Shown here: piece by piece, positions 10,801 to 19,409 of the stretch
How positions within the stretch are numbered: the first letter of the stretch is position 1
How the letters are laid out: each line of letters begins with the position of its first letter
Origin: Chloroflexota bacterium
GTDB lineage: Bacteria > Chloroflexota > Limnocylindria > P2-11E
DNA: 63,880 nucleotides
Assembly (NCBI GenBank): GCA_005889075.1
Contig: VBDQ01000033.1
Coordinates: forward strand, 1 to 63,880
Direction: 5' to 3'
The notes under the pieces: model-generated
Databases searched by the model: none
Told to the model about the DNA's origin: nothing
What the model saw: only the letters and a program-made list of their open reading frames with translations
Program-made: the position numbers and the translations under genes

Positions 10801-11485
10801 CACAAACGCGCGCAAGCACATCACCAAGAACAAGCAGCTGATGATGTTCGCGCAGGTCGAGGATCTGACCGGTTCGGTGGAGGTCACCGTCTTCCCACGG
10901 ACCTACGAGGCAACCGCGACGCTCTGGAACGCGGACGAGATCCTCCTTGTCCTCGCGCGCGTCGAGGAGCGCGACGAGGAGCCAAAGCTTCTCTGCGAGC
11001 ACGCGGCCCGTTTCAACGATGCGGGGATTGCCGAGATCAAGCGTGTCGCTGACGAGCGGCGGCAGTTCCTCGCCAAGCGCGCCAAGTTCGCGCGGAATGG
11101 GAACGGAAACGGAGGAGGTCGTCCGCGGGGCGTTAGCGCCGCTGGGGGGCTAGTGCAGCAGCCCTCGTCCGAGTCGGCCCACCGGTCGTCCCTAGCGCCC
11201 ACTCCTCCGATTCCCGTATCCCCGTCAGAAGAAGAGCCGCCGCCGCTCGTCATCCGCTTTAGAGAGGTGCTCGACTACGAGCGGTCGATCGCGCTCTTCC
11301 AGCGCATCCAGCTCGTGCTCGCCGAGCACGCTGGAACCTCGCAGGTCTTGCTTGAACTACCCCGTAATGGCGGCGGGATGCGCAAGGTGCAGACTTCCTT
11401 CCGCGCGAGGCCGTCACGCGAGCTCGCGGAGGCCGTCGCGCGTGAGGTAGGCGGCGATGTGGTGGAGGTCGTCCTCCCGCGTTAG
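7853..11485 (+). CDS. dnaE: DNA polymerase III subunit alpha
   Basis: PHP N-terminus FVHLHTHSEYSLLDGL; PPDIDVDFMGDRRDEVIQYV; FRPGPMDYIPTYIRRKHG; YGFNRAHAAIYG; OB-fold region; 1210 aa. Confidence 0.98.
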   Translation: MGQVIASKFVHLHTHSEYSLLDGLSRLSDLVARAKALEMPALALTDHGALYGAIDFYTLCRDAGIKPIVGIETYVARNSRLDRDARVEGHGKPFHLVLLAKDFTGYQNLVALVTAAHLEGYYYRPRMDKELLRERSAGLIALSACLQGELARAIEEDGIDAACRVAEEHRAIFGEGNYYLELMSHGLDEQARVNEGVREVSRRTGIGLVATNDIHYVNAEDAEAQDVMVCIQSGKTLDTPDRLKMIDHPDLYMKTAAEMAELFPDDAEALANTVRIAEKVDLKLPLGELRLPHFDVPAGRTPEDQLRAMAEAGSVARYGALTPQLKERIDKELTVIAKTGYTGYILIVQDFIRFAHERGILTAVRGSAGGSLVNYAIGLTDIDPLKYGLIFERFLNLERFTPPDIDVDFMGDRRDEVIQYVTQKYGADRVAQIGTFNTMLARAAVRDVARVLGMPYGDADRVAKTIPFGAVLADSRRMVAELRDLEQHADVQRLLDLAEKVEGLVRSTGTHAAGVVISREPITQLVPLERSKGNVNALQTQYEDKQLEKLGVLKFDFLGLGNLTILEHALRLIERQRGIKIQREDIPLNDRKTFELLGSGETTGMFQLESAGMRRYVRELKPDRVEDVMAMVALFRPGPMDYIPTYIRRKHGEEPVTYAHPLLEPVLQSTYGVMVYQEDVMAVTQALAGFTLAEADVLCYAVRKKIREKLDAQKVKFVSGAIRNGVHADVIEAVWKDFEPFARYGFNRAHAAIYGIIAYHTAYLKANYTTEYMTAVLSAEMGTPERVAIAVAECRRMGIGVLPPDVNESELDFAITAKGIRFGLGAVKNVGEGAVDGIVEARRSAGPFRSLDDLCARIDLQRANKRVVESLIRCGACDAFGPRQTQLNVLDATLATAQREQRDRASGQVGLFDLAEASVLGGPLTGTEAPRRELLGWEKELLGIYLSEHPLTALAPKMGDVVTAYLAELKEAGDDLVTIACVVTNARKHITKNKQLMMFAQVEDLTGSVEVTVFPRTYEATATLWNADEILLVLARVEERDEEPKLLCEHAARFNDAGIAEIKRVADERRQFLAKRAKFARNGNGNGGGRPRGVSAAGGLVQQPSSESAHRSSLAPTPPIPVSPSEEEPPPLVIRFREVLDYERSIALFQRIQLVLAEHAGTSQVLLELPRNGGGMRKVQTSFRARPSRELAEAVAREVGGDVVEVVLPR

Positions 11486-11509
11486 CCCGGCCTCCGGCAG
11501 GGGAAGGGA

Positions 11510-13123
11510 ATGGCACGTTACGTGCCTCGACTGGCGGGCGAGATGGCAAGCGACGACCGCTTGCGGCGGCTGCACGACGCCACCGCCGAGATCATGCGCT
11601 CACTCGATCTCGAGCACCGCATCCACACGGCGGTCGAGGCGGCGCGGCAGCTGCAGAGCGTCGAGGCGGCCGCGCTGATGCTCCGCGACCCGACCACGGA
11701 CTCGCTGCAGATCCGTGCCTACGAGGGTCTGTCCCAGACCTACGCCTCGCGGCAGCGGATCCCGATGGAGCGAGCGCGCGCGGCCTACCGGGGCGCGGAC
11801 GTGCACAGCGTGTTCGACCTGGGGCAGAGCGCGCTCGGGGATGCCGAGCTGGTCCGGGCGGAAGGTCTCGTGCGCGCCCTGGCCGTGCCTCTGGTCAAGG
11901 AGGGGGAGCTCATCGGCGCGCTCATCATCTACACCAAGGACCCGACGCGTTCGTTCTCCGACGAGGACATCGAGATCGCCCACATCCTCGCGGCGCAGCT
12001 GACAATCGCAGTCTCCAACTCGCTTCTCTATCAGGAAGCGATCGCCCAGCGCCAGCTGACGAACGAGATCCTCGAGGCTCTCGGCGAAGGCATCATCATC
12101 AGCTGGCCGGACGGCCGCGCGGAGCTCAACCCGCGCGCGCGGGAGATCCTCGGTCTCGACTCGGGCACGACCACGCTCGCAGCGATCCGCGCGGCGATGC
12201 GGCCGGAAAGGCCAGCCGGCGAGGCCGAGGGCCCGCCGGATCTGCCGGTCGACCGCGCGCTACGCGGCGAGAAGATCGCCGACGAGTACACGTTCGTCGA
12301 CCCGGCGACCGGTGAACGGCGTGAGGCGTTCGTCACGGCCGCACCGGTGCGCGTCGACGGCACGATCGTCGCGGCGGTAGGGACGATCCACGATCTGAGC
12401 GGCACGCGGGCCGCGGAACGCGAGCGCGAGCAATTCCTCTCGATCGTCTCGCACGAGCTTCGCACCCCGCTCACCCCGCTCAAGGCGCTCGCGCAGCTGA
12501 TCCGGTCGCGGATCCGCCGATCGCGCGAGAACGACACGCCTCTCGAGCTCGAGTCACTCGAGCGGAATCTCGCGGCGATCGAGCGTCAGGTCGACCGGAT
12601 GAACGGGCTGGTGAACGACCTGCTCTCGGTCTCGCGGGCCGAGCGGGGAACGCTTCGGATGGAGTCGGGAGGATTTGACCTCGCAAGTGTCGTGCGCGAC
12701 GTCGTGCAGCGCTACGTTCTCGCGACCGCCGAGGAAGGCAGGCACCGCTTCGAGGTGAAGGTGCCGGAGACCTTCCGGGCCCGCGGTGACCTCGCCCGGA
12801 TCGATCAGCTGCTGATGAACCTCGTGGGCAACGCCGTGAAATATTCGCCCAGCGGCGGCGAGATCCGCGTCTCCCTGGTGCGCCACGATGGCACCGCCGA
12901 GATCACGATCAGCGACGAAGGGATTGGCATTCCCGTCGATGAGCTTTCGAAGCTCGGGCACGCGTTCGTCCGCGGTGCCGGTCGCGCCGCGAGCTTCGCG
13001 GGTATGGGTGTTGGGCTCTACGTCGCGCGTCTGGTGGCCGAAGCGCATGCGGGGAGGCTCGCGATCGAGAGCGATGGGGACGGGAAGGGCACGACGGTCA
13101 AGGTGACGCTTCCGCTGGGCTAG
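11510..13123 (+). CDS. GAF/PAS sensor histidine kinase
   Basis: HisKA box FLSIVSHELRTPLTPLKAL; HATPase LLMNLVGNAVKYSPSGGEI and ISDEGIGIP; N-terminal GAF. Confidence 0.93.
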   Translation: MARYVPRLAGEMASDDRLRRLHDATAEIMRSLDLEHRIHTAVEAARQLQSVEAAALMLRDPTTDSLQIRAYEGLSQTYASRQRIPMERARAAYRGADVHSVFDLGQSALGDAELVRAEGLVRALAVPLVKEGELIGALIIYTKDPTRSFSDEDIEIAHILAAQLTIAVSNSLLYQEAIAQRQLTNEILEALGEGIIISWPDGRAELNPRAREILGLDSGTTTLAAIRAAMRPERPAGEAEGPPDLPVDRALRGEKIADEYTFVDPATGERREAFVTAAPVRVDGTIVAAVGTIHDLSGTRAAEREREQFLSIVSHELRTPLTPLKALAQLIRSRIRRSRENDTPLELESLERNLAAIERQVDRMNGLVNDLLSVSRAERGTLRMESGGFDLASVVRDVVQRYVLATAEEGRHRFEVKVPETFRARGDLARIDQLLMNLVGNAVKYSPSGGEIRVSLVRHDGTAEITISDEGIGIPVDELSKLGHAFVRGAGRAASFAGMGVGLYVARLVAEAHAGRLAIESDGDGKGTTVKVTLPLG

Positions 13124-13141
13124 TCGGTGCTCGCGCTGGAC

Positions 13142-13188
13142 CCTGTCGCACAAAATGACGACAGGAATGCTCACTTTTGACGACAACA
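13142..13188. repeat. possible remnant mobile-element end (IS21-like multiple terminal repeats)
   Basis: CCTGTCG (13142-13148) and CGACAGG (13159-13165) inverted repeat; aaaaTGACGACAgg (13152-13165) and ttttTGACGACAaca (13175-13188) share TGACGACA. Confidence 0.35.
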
Positions 13189-13204
13189 CTCGCGCGGCAA
13201 TTTC

Positions 13205-14026
13205 ATGCACGATGCGATCGTGCCGAAGAACTGGGCGAAGGGCCTCACGAAGGCGACAGACGCGCGTATCGCGCGCGCAGCTGAAGCACACCGTGGACTT
13301 CGTTGTGGGCGGAGGTCGACTGTCGATCGCCGCCGCGGCCCCGGGTCCAGGCTCGAGCCACTCTTTTGGACGCCAGCCCTTGCATACGCAGTCGGGCTCG
13401 CGGCGACCGACGGATGTCTGATCAATACGGGACGTCATGTCGCGTTCGTCTCAACCGACCGGGACCTTATGGAGACGTTTCTCGCCTGCATCGGACGCAG
13501 AAGCTCAAACTTTCGCAAAGACGGCAATGCCTATCGAGCTCAACTTGGCGACGTCGAACTTTACCGATGGCTTTCAGAAACGGGTCTCACCCAGCGGAAG
13601 AGCCTGACGCTCGGCGCAGTTCAGGTACCTGCTGAGCTGTTCTTGGATCTGGTCCGTGGCTTATTCGACGGCGATGGTTCCATCTCGCACTACGTGCATC
13701 GGCCAGTTTCGCGGAAGTACCCACGCTATTTGTATCGGCGTCTGACTGTCCGCTTTCGCTCTGCGAGTCCGGAACATTTGCGGTGGCTTCAAAAGAAGCT
13801 CGCCGAGGTGCTATCGATCAAGGGCGCCGTCGTGCAACAGTCAAAGGATCGGGCCCACAACATGTACGCGCTTCAGTACACCAAGTACGCATCGATCTCC
13901 CTGTTAACGAAGCTTTACGAGGATCAGGAAAGCCCGCGACTGCGGCGCAAGTGGCTCATCTGGGAAGCCTTCAAGGCGCAACCTGTGACAACACGACCGT
14001 ATCGAAGGCGAAAGAAACCGCACTGA
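13205..14026 (+). CDS. freestanding LAGLIDADG-type homing endonuclease
   Basis: Two LAGLIDADG-like motifs: LAYAVGLAATDGCLI and FLDLVRGLFDGDGSI; visibly lower GC than flanking genes; ends 6 nt before tRNA-Leu. N-terminal start uncertain. Confidence 0.8.
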   Translation: MHDAIVPKNWAKGLTKATDARIARAAEAHRGLRCGRRSTVDRRRGPGSRLEPLFWTPALAYAVGLAATDGCLINTGRHVAFVSTDRDLMETFLACIGRRSSNFRKDGNAYRAQLGDVELYRWLSETGLTQRKSLTLGAVQVPAELFLDLVRGLFDGDGSISHYVHRPVSRKYPRYLYRRLTVRFRSASPEHLRWLQKKLAEVLSIKGAVVQQSKDRAHNMYALQYTKYASISLLTKLYEDQESPRLRRKWLIWEAFKAQPVTTRPYRRRKKPH

Positions 14027-14032
14027 CGTCAG

Positions 14033-14116
14033 TGCCGGAGGAGGGATTCGAACCCTCATGGGCTTTCGCCCAGCAGATTTTGAGTCTGCCGCGTAAGACC
14101 GTCCCGCCGCTCCGGC
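14033..14116 (-). tRNA. tRNA-Leu (anticodon CAA)
   Basis: Reverse strand folds as a type II tRNA: acceptor GCCGGAG/CTCCGGC, anticodon arm GCAGA-CTCAAAA-TCTGC, variable arm TGGGC-GAAA-GCCCA, T arm GAGGG-TTCGAAT-CCCTC. Confidence 0.95.
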
Positions 14117-14120
14117 TCAT

Positions 14121-14933
14121 TCACATTCTAGGTTTCAGAAGCAGCTTCATCGTCTCGCGAGCGAGGGTCGGGTTCCCGATGACGACCTGACGTTCGTTCC
14201 AGGTCGCGTCGCCTCCGGTCTTGAGCGACAGCACGGCGGCACCGGCCTCGCGCGCGACGAGCGAAGCGGCAGCGATATCCCACGGTGAGAGTGCCGAATG
14301 GACGAAAAGGTCCAAGCGGCCCATCGCGACATAGGCGATCTCGAGGCCGGCCGAGCCGATGACGCGAAGACGCGCGCACGTCGCGTTCAGGATCGCGAAG
14401 CGCGAGCCGGGTTTGGCGGTCTCGGCGAACCGTAAGCTCGCGACCGCGAATGCCTCACTCGGCTTTACGACGCTCGAGACCTTGATCCGTATGCGGTTGC
14501 GCGTTGCGCCGGCGCCCTCGGACGCGAGGAACGTCTCACCCGTTCGTGGCGCGTGCACGGCAGCCGCTCGCACCCGTCCTTCCTCGACGTAGCCGATGAG
14601 GACGCAATAGAACGGCAGCCCGCGGCTGAAGTTCAGCGTGCCATCGATCGGATCGACCACCCACAACCGTTCCGCTCTCGCGAGGTCTTTGCGCGGGCTC
14701 TCTTCGGTGAGCACGGGCACTCCCGCATCGTGGGCGGCGAGCCGCTCGAGGATCGTCCGCTCCGCGGCGTGGTCGGCCGCGGTCGCGAAGTTCGCTCGGC
14801 CTCGTTTCCGGGTGACGATCGCGGTGTCTTCGACGGCGATCGCATCGCCGACGGTGGTGGCGATGTCCGCGGCGAAGCGCGCAAGCTTCGCGAACCGCGC
14901 GCGGTCGCGCAGGCTAGGCCCTGCCTCCGACAT
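14121..14933 (-). CDS. inositol monophosphatase family protein
   Basis: LTEESP, WVVDPIDGTLNFSRGLP, SPWDIAAASLVAREAGA. Confidence 0.92.
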   Translation of the reverse strand: MSEAGPSLRDRARFAKLARFAADIATTVGDAIAVEDTAIVTRKRGRANFATAADHAAERTILERLAAHDAGVPVLTEESPRKDLARAERLWVVDPIDGTLNFSRGLPFYCVLIGYVEEGRVRAAAVHAPRTGETFLASEGAGATRNRIRIKVSSVVKPSEAFAVASLRFAETAKPGSRFAILNATCARLRVIGSAGLEIAYVAMGRLDLFVHSALSPWDIAAASLVAREAGAAVLSLKTGGDATWNERQVVIGNPTLARETMKLLLKPRM

Positions 14934-15312
14934 CGGCTGGGCAGAGTACGCGGACCCGCTCCAGCAGGTCGTTCAGGTCGAAGGGTTTCGAGATCACGTC
15001 GGTGATGCCGCGCTCCTCGAATTCCTTCTCGAACTGTCCGGCGGCAGCGCTGATGAACAGCACCGGCATCTCCTGGATGTCCTGATCCTCGCGAACGCGA
15101 TCGAACACCTCGAAGCCGTTGAGGCCCGGCATCATGATGTCGAGGATGAGGAGGTGGGCATGCACTTGACGCACGGTTTCGATGACAAGTGCGCCGTCGG
15201 CGACGACGACCGCCTGATAGCCCGCTTCGTCATTGAGCGCGTCACGAAGCAGCATCGCTATCGGCTCGTCGTCCTCGCCGATAACGATGACGCGCTTCTT
15301 CAGTTCCTGCAC
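14914..15312 (-). CDS. single-domain response regulator
   Basis: KKRVIVIGEDDEPIAMLLRDAL...LLILDIMMPGLNGFEVFDRV...PVLFISA...DVISKPFDLNDLLERV; GTG start at 15312 chosen within ORF 14914..15558; overlaps the IMPase start by 20 nt. Confidence 0.9.
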   Translation of the reverse strand: MQELKKRVIVIGEDDEPIAMLLRDALNDEAGYQAVVVADGALVIETVRQVHAHLLILDIMMPGLNGFEVFDRVREDQDIQEMPVLFISAAAGQFEKEFEERGITDVISKPFDLNDLLERVRVLCPADVGGRA

Positions 15313-15359
15313 CGCACCGAAATCTACCCAACCCGCATTGAGCCGGCCAATCGAGCGCG

Positions 15360-15953
15360 ATGAGGAACGCTTCCGACGAGACGAACGCAGAACTTCTCGA
15401 TCGCGCGCGCCGTGGCGAGGGACGCGCGTTCGAAGATCTCGCGCGAGCGGTCGAGCGACCACTCTATCGACACGCGCTCCGAATGCTTGCGAACGCGAGC
15501 GATGCCGAAGACGTCGTGCAGGACGCGCTCCTTTCCGCATGGAAGTCGCTGTCGTCATTTGAGGGCGCCTCGTTTCGTGCGTGGATCTTCCGTATCACAA
15601 CGAACCGCGCGCTCGATCGCTTGCGGGCGCGCAAGCGGCGCCCGGAGCTCCCCCTCGATCCGCCTGCGGATGATGAAGAGGCGGGCTGGGCCGAGCCGGC
15701 GGCGAGCAGCGCGGAGCTCGCCGATCTTGTCGGAGACCGCGAAGCCGTCGCGCTCATCGAAGAAGCTCTCGGCCTGCTTCCGCCCGAGCAGCGGGCTGCC
15801 CTCCTGCTGCGCGATGTCGAGGGCTTCGCGTACGAGGAGATCGCGACCATCACCGTCGCGGAGATCGGGACAGTCAAATCGCGGATCCACCGTGGACGTC
15901 TTGCGGTGCGGAACGCGCTCGTGGCGAAGGGCTGGAAAGGGTCTGCCGGATGA
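15360..15953 (+). CDS. ECF-type RNA polymerase sigma factor
   Basis: ALRMLANASDAEDVVQDALLSAWKSLSSFEG...FRAWIFRITTNRALDRLR...LPPEQRAALLLRDVEGFAYEEIATIT. Confidence 0.94.
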   Translation: MRNASDETNAELLDRARRGEGRAFEDLARAVERPLYRHALRMLANASDAEDVVQDALLSAWKSLSSFEGASFRAWIFRITTNRALDRLRARKRRPELPLDPPADDEEAGWAEPAASSAELADLVGDREAVALIEEALGLLPPEQRAALLLRDVEGFAYEEIATITVAEIGTVKSRIHRGRLAVRNALVAKGWKGSAG

Positions 15954-15989
15954 GGCGGGAACCGATTGGACGCCGCGGCGTCATAGAGG

Positions 15990-16646
15990 ATGGAGGCTAG
16001 AACCGCCGTGCATCCGTTCGCCGACCTCAACGCGTACATCGACGGAGCGCTCGACCCGCAGTCGCGGGAGCGCGTCGATGCGCACCTCGGATCGTGCGCG
16101 ATCTGCAGCACGCGTGTCGCCGAGCTTCGTGCGACGGCGAAGCTCATTGCTGCGCTACCGGCACCCGCTCCTGCGCGGTCGCTCGTCCCGCGCATAGCCG
16201 TGCCGATGTGGCTCGCCCCGCTTCGCACCGCGTCGGCGGTCGCGAGCGGGCTCGCTCTGGTCGTCTTCGTGATCTCCCTTGGCTCTGGCTTCGCACGGCA
16301 AACCAGCGGAGCCGCTGCCCCCGCGCCCCAGTTGAACGATCGGACGGGTGCCGCAGCCTCGGGCCAGCCCGCGCTCGCTCCGGCGCCGCCGTCGTCAGCT
16401 GCGTTCTCCGCGGTGGGCTCGCCGAACCCGGCCGCGCGAAGCGCGGCGGATACGCAGAAGGCCGTGACCGGGACGGCCGCACCCGGTGAAGCGGCGCAGC
16501 AGACCGCCACGGCAGGTCCGCAGGCGGTGGCCTTGCACGCGCCCGCGAATCCGGAAAGCGGGCAATCGCCCGTGGTCTGGCTTGCGCTCGCGATCGCGTT
16601 CGCCGTTATCGCGATTTTTGCGACGTGGAGGCTCCGCGCGGCCTAA
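15990..16646 (+). CDS. anti-sigma factor with zf-HC2 domain and one TM helix
   Basis: LNAYIDGALDPQSRERVDAHLGSCAICSTRVAELR, then a TM helix; immediately downstream of the sigma factor. Confidence 0.87.
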   Translation: MEARTAVHPFADLNAYIDGALDPQSRERVDAHLGSCAICSTRVAELRATAKLIAALPAPAPARSLVPRIAVPMWLAPLRTASAVASGLALVVFVISLGSGFARQTSGAAAPAPQLNDRTGAAASGQPALAPAPPSSAAFSAVGSPNPAARSAADTQKAVTGTAAPGEAAQQTATAGPQAVALHAPANPESGQSPVVWLALAIAFAVIAIFATWRLRAA

Positions 16647-16662
16647 CGGCGATACTCGTTGT

Positions 16663-19401
16663 GTGGCGGAGCGTCTTGTCCTTATCGATTCCAACAGCCT
16701 GATCTACCGGGCGTTCTTCGCGGTCCCTCCGCTGACGACGACCAAGGGCGAGCTCGCTAACGCGACCTTCGGGTTCGCCTCGATCCTCCTCAAGTCGCTT
16801 GAGCAGACGACGCCGCAGCACATCGCGGCCGCGTTCGACCTGCCTCAACCGACGTTCCGTCACGAGCGCGAGGCGACGTACAAGGCGACCCGCCGCCCCA
16901 TGCCTGACGAGCTCCGGCCACAGCTCGAGCGGTGCAAGCAGCTACTCGAGAAGTTCGGCATCCCGATGTATTCGCTGCCGGGCTACGAGGCTGACGACGT
17001 GATCGGCGCATTGGCGCGGCAGGCCGAGGCGAAGGGCCTCGAAACGATCATCGTCTCGGGGGACCTCGATCCCCTCCAGCTCGTTTCGCCGCTCATCAAG
17101 CTCATGACCACGCGCCAGGGCTTCCAGAACACCGTGATCTATGACGAGGAGCTGATCCGCCAGCGCTACGGTCTTCGTCCCGATCAGATGGTCGACTTCA
17201 AGGCGCTCAAAGGGGATGCGACCGACAACATCCCCGGCGTGCCGGGCGTCGGCGAGAAGACCGCGGCAAAGCTCGTCGCCGAGCATGCGAACCTCGATGG
17301 CGTCTACGCCGACCTCGGGCCCTACACGCCGCGGCTGCGCGAAGCGCTGGCCGCGAACAAGGACCAGGTCTATAGGAGCCGCGAGCTCGCGACGATCGTC
17401 ACCGAGCTGCCGGTCACGCTCGAGCTCGACCGCACGCGCCGCTCGACGTACGACCGCGCCGCCGTGCTGGATCTCTTCCGCGATCTCGAGTTCCGCAGCC
17501 TCGTGCCGCGCCTTCCTCCCGCCGACCAGAACGTCGCCGCGCCGCTGCCGGCACGTCCGCAGACCGCCGCGCGCGGCGGTCAGATGCAGCTCGGCCTCGA
17601 GACACCGCCGGCGATCACCTCGCCGGTCGAGACCACGCTTGTGGCCGACGTCGATGTCGACGATGTCGTGGCGCGCATCCGCGCATCCGGTGCGGTCGCG
17701 GTACACGCCGACATCGACGCGTCGGGCGGCCATCCCACCCTCGTCGGGCTCGGACTCGCGGCGGGAGAGCGCGTCTGGTATCTGCCGACCCCCGAGGACG
17801 TGCCACCCGCGATCGCCGAGGTGCTGCGCGACGACCAAGTCCGCAAGACCGCGCATGACGCGAAGACGGCGCGGCGGGCACTTCGCCGCGCGGGCGCCGA
17901 TCTTGGCGGCCTTGAGATGGACACGATGATCGCGAGCTATCTCGTCAACGCGAGTCGCCGGTACCACGCACTCGAGGACCTCGCGGCGGAGCGACTCAAG
18001 CTTGAGGTCCCGACCCTGCCCGCCCCCGATCGCAAAGATCCGTATCGCACCGCGACGATGGAGGAGCGGCTTGCGCGGGCTGGTGCGGGCGCGGTCGCCG
18101 CGGCGCGGCTCGGTGAGCTCTTCGCCGGCGAGCTCGAGCGTCTCGGTCTCGAGCGGCTCTACCGCGAGGTCGAGCTGCCCCTCGTGGACGTGCTCGTTGA
18201 GATGGAAGAGGCCGGCATCGCGGTCGACCTCGGATACCTGCGCTCGCTGGGCGAGGAGTTCGCGCGCGAGGTCGCGCGTATCGAGCGCGAGGCGTACGAC
18301 GCCGTGGGGCACGACTTTGGCATCAACTCGCCGAAGCAGCTGCAGTCCCTGCTGTTCGAGGAGCTCAAGCTCCCGCGTGGTCGGCGCACCGGGACCGGTT
18401 ATTCCACCGACGCGACCGTGCTGGAGGAGCTTCGCGGCGTGCATCCGGTGATCGAGAAGATCCTCGAGTACCGCGAGATCGAGAAGCTGCGCTCGACGTA
18501 CGCCGAAGGGCTCGGAAGCCTCGTCGATCCCGAGACGCGGCGCGTCCACACGACGTTCGAGCAGACCGTGGCGGCCACGGGCCGTCTCTCCAGTCGCGGC
18601 CCCAACCTGCAGAACATCCCGATCCGCACCCCGCTCGGTCGCCGGATCCGTCGCGCTTTCGTAGCCGGCTCGCCCGACCTCGTGCTCGTCGCTGCGGACT
18701 ACTCGCAGATCGAGCTGCGCGTGCTCGCCCACGTCTCGCAGGACCCTGCGCTGATCGAGGCGTTCCGCTCGGGAGCGGACGTGCATCGCCGCACCGCTGC
18801 GGCCGGCTTCGGCGTTCCCGAGTCCGCTGTGACGAAAGAGCAGCGCGACGTCGCGAAGATGCTCAACTTCGGGATCATCTACGGGATGAGTGACTTCGGG
18901 CTCGCCTGGCGGATGAACATGCAGCGCGAAGAGGCACAGCGGTTCATCGACGAATACTTCAAGCGATACGCGCAGGTGCGGCGGTACGTCATCGAGACGA
19001 AGGCGTTCTGCATCGAGCAGGGCTACGTCGAGACGCTCCTTGGACGACGCCGGTACATCCCCGACATGACGAGTCCGGTCAACGCCGTGCGGAGCGCCGC
19101 CGAGCGCATGGCCATCAACATGCCGATACAGGGGACGGCCGCGGACATCATGAAGATCGCGATGTCGCGGGTGCACCAGGCGCTGCACGAGAGCGATCTG
19201 CACGCGCGCGTCGTTCTACAGGTCCACGACGAGCTCGTCGCGGAAGTGCCGCGGGTCGAAGTCGAACTGATGGCGCGCCTGCTCTGCGACAAGATGAGCG
19301 ACGCGTTCGAGCTCGACGTGCCACTGGTCGTCGACGTGCGCGCGGGCCCGAATTGGGACGAGATGGAGCGCCTCGAGGTGCCCGCCGCGGCGCATGCCTG
19401 A
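16663..19401 (+). CDS. polA: DNA polymerase I
   Basis: LVLIDSNSLIYRAFFAVP; DNIPGVPGVGEKTA; LVAADYSQIELRVLAHVSQD; MLNFGIIYGMSDFGLA; VVLQVHDELVAEVP. GTG start 16663 within longer ORF. Confidence 0.97.
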   Translation: MAERLVLIDSNSLIYRAFFAVPPLTTTKGELANATFGFASILLKSLEQTTPQHIAAAFDLPQPTFRHEREATYKATRRPMPDELRPQLERCKQLLEKFGIPMYSLPGYEADDVIGALARQAEAKGLETIIVSGDLDPLQLVSPLIKLMTTRQGFQNTVIYDEELIRQRYGLRPDQMVDFKALKGDATDNIPGVPGVGEKTAAKLVAEHANLDGVYADLGPYTPRLREALAANKDQVYRSRELATIVTELPVTLELDRTRRSTYDRAAVLDLFRDLEFRSLVPRLPPADQNVAAPLPARPQTAARGGQMQLGLETPPAITSPVETTLVADVDVDDVVARIRASGAVAVHADIDASGGHPTLVGLGLAAGERVWYLPTPEDVPPAIAEVLRDDQVRKTAHDAKTARRALRRAGADLGGLEMDTMIASYLVNASRRYHALEDLAAERLKLEVPTLPAPDRKDPYRTATMEERLARAGAGAVAAARLGELFAGELERLGLERLYREVELPLVDVLVEMEEAGIAVDLGYLRSLGEEFAREVARIEREAYDAVGHDFGINSPKQLQSLLFEELKLPRGRRTGTGYSTDATVLEELRGVHPVIEKILEYREIEKLRSTYAEGLGSLVDPETRRVHTTFEQTVAATGRLSSRGPNLQNIPIRTPLGRRIRRAFVAGSPDLVLVAADYSQIELRVLAHVSQDPALIEAFRSGADVHRRTAAAGFGVPESAVTKEQRDVAKMLNFGIIYGMSDFGLAWRMNMQREEAQRFIDEYFKRYAQVRRYVIETKAFCIEQGYVETLLGRRRYIPDMTSPVNAVRSAAERMAINMPIQGTAADIMKIAMSRVHQALHESDLHARVVLQVHDELVAEVPRVEVELMARLLCDKMSDAFELDVPLVVDVRAGPNWDEMERLEVPAAAHA

Positions 19402-19409
19402 GCCCGACG

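Noticed and set aside
16942-19203. 753-aa ORF on the minus strand
   Set aside because: Fully antisense to polA; no recognisable motif; product of high-GC codon bias.
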